From an uncultured Eubacteriales bacterium (GTDB lineage: Bacteria; Bacillota; Clostridia; Oscillospirales; Oscillospiraceae): 17,667 nucleotides of DNA. The stretch lies in assembly GCA_900547405.1 (NCBI GenBank), contig URGL01000054.1, positions 1 through 17,667 of the forward strand. Reading direction: 5' to 3'. Shown here one piece after another: positions 13,967 to 17,667 of the stretch (position 1 is the stretch's first letter; every line of letters starts with the position of its first letter). Under the pieces are notes generated by a model that was not told the DNA's origin, did no database searches, and was given only the letters and a program-made list of their open reading frames with translations. The translations under genes were made by a program, and so were the position numbers.

Positions 13967-14659
13967 ATGTCCATCGCCGAAAATGTGGCCGCCATCCGGG
14001 CGGCCATGGAGTCCGCCGCCCGGGATGCCGGTCGGGACCCCAAAGAAATCAAGCTTTGCGCCGCCACCAAAATGAACGACGCTGCCGCCGTCCGCCAGGC
14101 CATTGCCGCCGGGGTGGATGTCTGCGGCGAAAACCGGGTCCAGGAGCTGACCCAGAAGCTGGGAGAAAAGGCCTACGTCGGCGCTCCGGTCCACTTCATC
14201 GGCCATCTGCAGACCAATAAGGTCCGTCAGGTGGTGGGCAAGGTGGACCTGATCCAGAGCGTGGGAAGCCTCCACCTGCTGGAAGCCGTCAACAAGGAGG
14301 CTGCCAGGCAGAACCTCCGCCAGGACATCCTGCTGGAAGTAAACATCGGTGAGGAGGCCGCCAAGACCGGCTTCGCCGCCAGTGAGATCCTGCCGCTGAT
14401 AGACAAAATTGACAGTTTTTCCAACATATGTGTCCGGGGGCTTATGGCAATTCCCCCAATCAGTGAAAATCCTGGAGATAATTCAAAATTTTTTCTGAAA
14501 ATGCGGGAAATTTATGTTGACATACGGGCAAAAAAGAAGGATAATGTCCAGGTGGACTGCTTATCCATGGGAATGTCCGGGGATTACCTCGATGCGATCC
14601 GCTGTGGCAGCACCATGGTGCGCATCGGCACTGCCATTTTTGGCGAAAGGCATTATTGA
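13967..14659 (+). CDS. yggS: YggS/YlmE-family pyridoxal-phosphate homeostasis protein
   Basis: A 230-residue PLP-binding protein of the PLPBP family, an alanine-racemase-like barrel without known catalysis that keeps PLP and amino/keto-acid pools in balance. Lys35 in CAATKMND is the expected Schiff-base lysine. GENRVQE, HFIGHLQTNK, IQSVGS, LEVNIGEE, GLMAIPP, SMGMSGDY and GSTMVRIGTAIFG follow in canonical order. The ribosome-binding site is GAGGAG, eight bases upstream. Codons from about 14400 to 14550 are strikingly AT-rich compared with the rest of the gene and contain a promoter-like sequence. Gene order yggS-sepF-divIVA-ileS matches the Gram-positive ylm division cluster, where this gene is called ylmE. 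Confidence 0.95.
   Translation: MSIAENVAAIRAAMESAARDAGRDPKEIKLCAATKMNDAAAVRQAIAAGVDVCGENRVQELTQKLGEKAYVGAPVHFIGHLQTNKVRQVVGKVDLIQSVGSLHLLEAVNKEAARQNLRQDILLEVNIGEEAAKTGFAASEILPLIDKIDSFSNICVRGLMAIPPISENPGDNSKFFLKMREIYVDIRAKKKDNVQVDCLSMGMSGDYLDAIRCGSTMVRIGTAIFGERHY
14517..14545 (+). promoter_or_regulatory. Internal promoter inside yggS, driving sepF-divIVA
   Basis: TTGACA (14517-14522, a perfect -35), a 17-base spacer, then GATAAT (14540-14545, five of six matches to the -10). It is the best promoter match in the window. It lies within the AT-rich island of the yggS coding sequence, and transcription would start near 14552, about 150 bases before the sepF ATG. It would allow sepF-divIVA to be made apart from yggS. 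Confidence 0.6.
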
Positions 14660-14703
14660 TACGCCGCATCTGAAGATGTAAATATACAGGAGGAAAAACA
14701 GAA

Positions 14704-15285
14704 ATGAGCCTTTGGGATAACGTGAAAAAGTTTGCCCAGCCCTACACAGACGACGATTACGACGATTACGACGAAGACGAAGAATACGCCGACGACGATT
14801 ACGACGAACCCGAAGAAAAGCCCGCCCGCCGCCAAACTCCTGCCCGCCGCTCCCGTCCCGCCGCAAAGGCTGCGGAAGAAATCGAGGATGAGGACGATGA
14901 GGACCACGACGACTTCGGCTTCGGCAGCATTGCCCCCGCCACTTCGTCCAGTCCCAGCGTGACCACCGGCAGCTTCAACGGTCCCATGCTCCATACCCCC
15001 GGCTCCACCAACAAGCAGGAGGTGGTGCTGTTCCGTCCCGGCAGCTTCAACGACACCTCCAAGGCCGCGGATGACCTGCGGAACCGGAAGGCCGTCATTG
15101 TCAACATGGAGAATGTGGACAAGGCCATGGCCCGCCGGGTGGTGGACTTCCTCTCCGGCTGCGTTTACGCTCTGGACGGCGACGTGAAGAAAATCGCTCA
15201 GTCCGCTTACCTCTTCTGTCCCCACAATATGGAGATCCAGGGCGATCTGGAATCCCTCCAGGCGGAAGTGGAAAGCTACATCTGA
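14704..15285 (+). CDS. sepF: Cell division protein SepF
   Basis: A membrane anchor and bundler of FtsZ filaments at the septum. It has 193 residues. The N-terminus MSLWDNVKKFAQPY is the expected amphipathic membrane-targeting helix. Residues ~15-40 are an Asp/Tyr/Glu-rich stretch encoded by near-repeats of GACGATTAC-like sequence (14749-14816), followed by a basic Arg/Ala segment and another acidic run. The conserved SepF core is ~104-186 (VVLFRPGSF, AVIVNMENVDK, RVVDFLSGCVYALDG, FCPHNME). GGAGGA nine bases upstream gives a strong ribosome-binding site. The disordered linker is longer and more charged than in B. subtilis SepF. divIVA follows after 38 bases. Confidence 0.95.
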   Translation: MSLWDNVKKFAQPYTDDDYDDYDEDEEYADDDYDEPEEKPARRQTPARRSRPAAKAAEEIEDEDDEDHDDFGFGSIAPATSSSPSVTTGSFNGPMLHTPGSTNKQEVVLFRPGSFNDTSKAADDLRNRKAVIVNMENVDKAMARRVVDFLSGCVYALDGDVKKIAQSAYLFCPHNMEIQGDLESLQAEVESYI

Positions 15286-15323
15286 TCACCAACAACACAT
15301 AAGTAACGGAAGGAGAAACAGAT

Positions 15324-16283
15324 ATGATTACTCCCCAACAGATCGACCAGGTTGCCTTTAAAAAGTCTTCCTTCGGCGGCTACAATATGCAGCAGGTGGA
15401 CGAATTCCTGGAACCTCTGACCGAAGATTACGTCACTCTCTACAAGGAGAATGCTCTGCTGAAGAGCAAGCTCCGTGTTCTGGCCGGAAAGCTGGAAGAA
15501 TACCGCAAGGGCGAGGGTGCCGCTAAGGCCCCTGCCGCCGACCCCCAGGCTCTGCAGAATGCCCAGGCCCAGGCCGCTCAGGTCCTGCAGACCGCTCAGG
15601 TCCAGGCTGCCCAGGCCGTAAAGTCCGCCCAGGCTCAGGCCGCTCAGATCCTGGCCGATGCACAGGCCCAAAGCGACAAGCTCCTGAAGGATGCCGCCGC
15701 CAAGGCCCAGGCTGCTGCCGTGGCTCCTGTGGCCGTCTCTGTGCCCGGCAGCAATGCTGAGGCTCTGATTGCCGCCGAGAACGCCCGGGTGGAAGAGGCC
15801 CGGAAGGCCGCCAACGCCCGTATTGCCGAGATCCAGGAGCAGATGCGTGCCTGCATCCAGGCTCTGGAGCGGATCAAGGCTGCCGCTCCCGCCGCGTCTG
15901 TGGCTCCCGCGGCCCCTAAGGCCGCCCCCAAGCCCGCCAGCTTCACGGCTCCGGCGGCTCCCGTAGCTCCCGCTTCCTTCTCCGCTCCCGCGGCCCCCAA
16001 GGCCCCCGCCAGCTTTGCCGCTCCGGCTGCCCCTGCGGCACCTGCCGCGCCTGTGGCTCCCGTTGCGCCGAAAGCACCGGCGGCACCTGCCGTATCGGAT
16101 CTCAGCTTCGACAGCGGGTCCGTTGCGGACGAGATCGCCCACAGCGTGGAAGCCCTGGTAGGCTCCGCTGAAGAGCCCGCTCCCAAGCCCGTTCCCAAGC
16201 ACCCGGTAAACGACACCACCACCAGCCGCTTCGCCAACCTGAACCTGCAGTTTGGCCGGAATTACGATCCCACCCACAAATAA
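15324..16283 (+). CDS. divIVA: DivIVA-domain cell division/polarity protein
   Basis: A 319-residue protein. DivIVA proteins bind negatively curved membrane at poles and septa and recruit other factors. Residues 1-60 are the DivIVA domain (ITPQQIDQVAFKKSSFGGYNMQQVDEFL, split here as IDQVAFKK and GYNMQQVDEFL), leading into a coiled coil. From ~72 to 130 an Ala/Gln-rich heptad-like stretch (AQAQAAQ units) follows, then a second helix (~150-190). A long Ala/Pro low-complexity tail (~190-265) contains PASFTAP, PASFSAP and PASFAAP repeats. The last 45 residues are ordered-looking. AAGGAG lies eight bases before the ATG. It sits right after sepF; ylmG and ylmH, usual between them, are absent. Confidence 0.9.
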   Translation: MITPQQIDQVAFKKSSFGGYNMQQVDEFLEPLTEDYVTLYKENALLKSKLRVLAGKLEEYRKGEGAAKAPAADPQALQNAQAQAAQVLQTAQVQAAQAVKSAQAQAAQILADAQAQSDKLLKDAAAKAQAAAVAPVAVSVPGSNAEALIAAENARVEEARKAANARIAEIQEQMRACIQALERIKAAAPAASVAPAAPKAAPKPASFTAPAAPVAPASFSAPAAPKAPASFAAPAAPAAPAAPVAPVAPKAPAAPAVSDLSFDSGSVADEIAHSVEALVGSAEEPAPKPVPKHPVNDTTTSRFANLNLQFGRNYDPTHK

Positions 16284-16284
16284 C

Positions 16285-16328
16285 CGTCCGCCCTGCCCCG
16301 CGCAGGGGACGATGCCCACACCGTCCCC
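16285..16328 (+). other. Two competing hairpins after divIVA
   Basis: Hairpin 1: CGTC (16285-16288) and CCCTGC (16291-16296) pair with GCAGGG (16302-16307) and GACG (16308-16311). Hairpin 2: GGGGACG (16305-16311) pairs with CGTCCCC (16322-16328). The two share 16305-16311 and cannot form together. Neither is followed by a U-run, so they look more like a 3' stabiliser or pausing structure than a terminator; chance in GC-rich sequence is also possible. Confidence 0.35.
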
Positions 16329-16353
16329 CAGGATCATAGAGCGGTAAAAAACA

Positions 16354-16361
16354 TATACAAT
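16354..16361 (+). promoter_or_regulatory. Candidate -10 box for the ileS leader
   Basis: TATACAAT lies in a short AT-rich patch just upstream of T-box stem I. No convincing -35 is found 16-18 bases before it, so transcription of ileS might instead come from an atypical promoter here or by readthrough from divIVA. Given the position, a real start near 16367 would fit a leader that begins at stem I. Confidence 0.35.
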
Positions 16362-16364
16362 GCC

Positions 16365-16604
16365 AGGATGAGGACAGGAGCCTGGGTTACCTCCTTTCAG
16401 AGAGCCGCCGGTTGGTGCGAGGCGGCAGGAAGGCCCACAGCTTATCCCCTCAGAGCAGCGCGCCCAACGTCACAAGACCAGTAGACCGCGCCGGGTTCGC
16501 CCGATACAGCGTAGACGAGTGCCGCGAAAGCGGAACGAGAGTGGTACCGCAGAGGTTTCAGCCTTTGTCTCTTGCTTCAAGAGGCAAAGGCTGTTCTTTT
16601 CTTT
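16365..16604 (+). promoter_or_regulatory. T-box riboswitch controlling ileS (specifier ATC)
   Basis: A tRNA-sensing leader that lets transcription continue when tRNA-Ile is uncharged. Stem I is closed by TGAGG (16369-16373) with CCTCA (16448-16452). The distal part shows the AGAGAG and GGTTGGTG motifs (16400-16427). The specifier is ATC (16444-16446), an Ile codon that fits the downstream gene. The T-box core GAGAGTGGTACCGC spans 16537-16550. Antiterminator: CGAGAG (16536-16541) with CTCTTG (16569-16574), bulge TGGTACC (16542-16548), and GCAGAGG (16549-16555) with CCTTTGT (16562-16568). TGGT in the bulge pairs with the tRNA end ACCA. The competing terminator is listed separately. This fills the 374-base gap between divIVA and ileS. 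Confidence 0.95.
16559..16604 (+). terminator. Regulated terminator of the ileS T-box
   Basis: CAGCCTTTGTCTCTTG (16559-16574) pairs along all 16 bases, with one G-U, with 16578-16593 around the three-base loop CTT. TTCTTTTCTTT follows. The 5' arm includes both segments used by the antiterminator (16562-16574), so the two folds exclude each other as in a classical transcriptional T-box. Confidence 0.93.
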
Positions 16605-16657
16605 ATCCCTTCCCCCAGGGAAAGAAAAAAAGATTATTATATGGAGGTAACTTTCCA

Positions 16658-17667
16658 ATGGATTATAAAAACACCATCATCACCCCAAAAACCGACTTCC
16701 CCATGAAGGCCGGCCTCCCCGCCCGGGAGCCTGGCATGCTGGAAAGCTGGGAAAAAATGGACCTGTACCAGGCCATGCTGGAGAAGAACAAGGATCTGCC
16801 CCGGTTTGTGCTTCACGACGGCCCTCCCTTCTCCAACGGCTATATCCACATGGGTCACGCCCTGAATAAGACCCTGAAGGACTTCATCGTCCGTTCCCAC
16901 GCCATGATGGGCTACTATACCCCCTACGTCCCCGGCTGGGACAACCACGGCCTGCCCATTGAGCGGGCCATCGAGACCTCCAAGAAGAAGCTCAACAAGG
17001 ACCTGACCGTCCCCGAGTTCCGGAAAGCCTGTGAGGCCTTCGCCGAGGACTTCATCCAGAAGCAGATGAGCGGCTTTAAGCGTCTGGGCGTGGTTGGCGA
17101 CTGGAAGCATCCCTACCGCACCATGGACAAGCACTTTGAAGCCCAGGAGGTCAAGGTTTTTGGCCGGATGTTCGACAAGGGCTACATCTACAAGGGCCTG
17201 AAGCCCGTGACCTGGTGCCCCTACTGCGTTACCGCCGTAGCCGAGGCCGACATTGAGTACAAGGACGATCCCGTCACCACCGTTTACGTCAAGTTCCCCA
17301 TGAAGGACGATCTGGGCAAGCTCAGCCAGTTTGACCTGTCCCACACCTACTTCGTGATCTGGACCACCACCATCTGGACCCTGCCCGGCAACCTGGCCAT
17401 CTGCCTCCACCCCCGGGACAGCTATGTTCTCGTCAAGGCGGACAATGGCGACACCTACATCATGGCCGAGGCACTGATGGACAAGGTCATGCACATCGGC
17501 GGCTTCGAGCACTACGAGGTCCTGGCCAGCTATCCCGGCTCCTTCTTTGAGAATATGCTGGCCCAGCATCCCTTCATGGACAAGACCTCCCGGCTGGTCA
17601 ACGCTGAGTATGTCACCATGGATTCCGGTACCGGCTGTGTCCACACTGCCCCCGGCTTCGGTGCCGA
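16658..17667 (+). CDS. ileS: Isoleucyl-tRNA synthetase IleS (5' part, cut by window end)
   Basis: Charges tRNA-Ile with isoleucine in the cytoplasm. Only the first 336 residues are in the window; the frame is open to the last base. The class I signature is HMGH (64-67) in GYIHMGHALNK, followed by PGWDNHGLPIE. The zinc/insertion-type segment TWCPYC and the start of the CP1 editing domain (WTTTIWTLPGNLA, then DSGTGCVHTAPGFG near the end) are present. The start ATG at 16658 has GGAGGT ten bases upstream. The N-terminus (DYKNTIITPKTDFPM) is of the B. subtilis type. Expression should be governed by the T-box just upstream. The KMSKS loop and anticodon-binding domain lie outside the window. Confidence 0.97.
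   Translation, partial: MDYKNTIITPKTDFPMKAGLPAREPGMLESWEKMDLYQAMLEKNKDLPRFVLHDGPPFSNGYIHMGHALNKTLKDFIVRSHAMMGYYTPYVPGWDNHGLPIERAIETSKKKLNKDLTVPEFRKACEAFAEDFIQKQMSGFKRLGVVGDWKHPYRTMDKHFEAQEVKVFGRMFDKGYIYKGLKPVTWCPYCVTAVAEADIEYKDDPVTTVYVKFPMKDDLGKLSQFDLSHTYFVIWTTTIWTLPGNLAICLHPRDSYVLVKADNGDTYIMAEALMDKVMHIGGFEHYEVLASYPGSFFENMLAQHPFMDKTSRLVNAEYVTMDSGTGCVHTAPGFGA

Noticed and set aside
14409..14414. A second TTGACA within the AT-rich part of yggS.
   Set aside because: No -10-like hexamer lies 16-18 bases downstream (the region reads GTCCGG); the element at 14517-14545 is far better.
15276..16337. A 353-codon open frame on the minus strand opposite divIVA, Gly/Leu-rich.
   Set aside because: It mirrors the GC-rich, Ala/Pro-repetitive divIVA codons, has no ribosome-binding site or known motif, and the plus-strand DivIVA domain is unmistakable.

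Overview
The window looks like the chromosome of a GC-rich, Gram-positive gut-type member of the Clostridia (Oscillospiraceae/Ruminococcaceae-like). The reasons are: strong AGGAGG-type ribosome-binding sites; a T-box leader on ileS; SepF and DivIVA division proteins; a MutL with endonuclease motifs; Hfq next to miaA; and a very large secreted BspA/InlB-repeat protein. The genus cannot be fixed from sequence alone.

Layout. (1) 1-194: a tRNA-Arg(CCG) gene with its terminator, then a hairpin ending the convergent gene. (2) 195-5156, minus strand: one giant secreted protein with a signal peptide, an acidic linker, a transglutaminase-like domain, two BspA-type leucine-rich modules and about eight InlB-type B-repeats. 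(3) 5157-5370: a divergent promoter region, with a good sigma-A-type promoter for each direction. (4) 5371-13893, plus strand: a compact cluster miaB - mutS - CPBP protease - mutL - CrtO-like membrane protein - miaA - hfq. It combines both steps of ms2i6A37 tRNA modification, the mismatch-repair pair, the RNA chaperone Hfq and two membrane proteins, with very short or overlapping junctions. (5) A strong terminator at 13911-13942. (6) 13967-16283: yggS (PLP homeostasis) - sepF - divIVA, the division cluster, in which the usual ylmG and ylmH are missing. (7) 16284-16657: a leader containing a complete T-box riboswitch with an ATC (Ile) specifier. (8) ileS from 16658, running off the window.

Most of the window is conserved housekeeping sequence. 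The most interesting signals are regulatory. An 11-bp long-range pairing would bury the hfq start codon. A near-consensus promoter sits in an AT-rich island inside the yggS coding sequence, aimed at sepF-divIVA. The antiterminator/terminator switch of the ileS T-box can be drawn base by base. Among proteins, the anchorless multi-domain transglutaminase/LRR/B-repeat protein and the two membrane proteins inserted in the mutSL-miaA operon deserve attention. I found no clear sign of a wholly new defence or mobile system.
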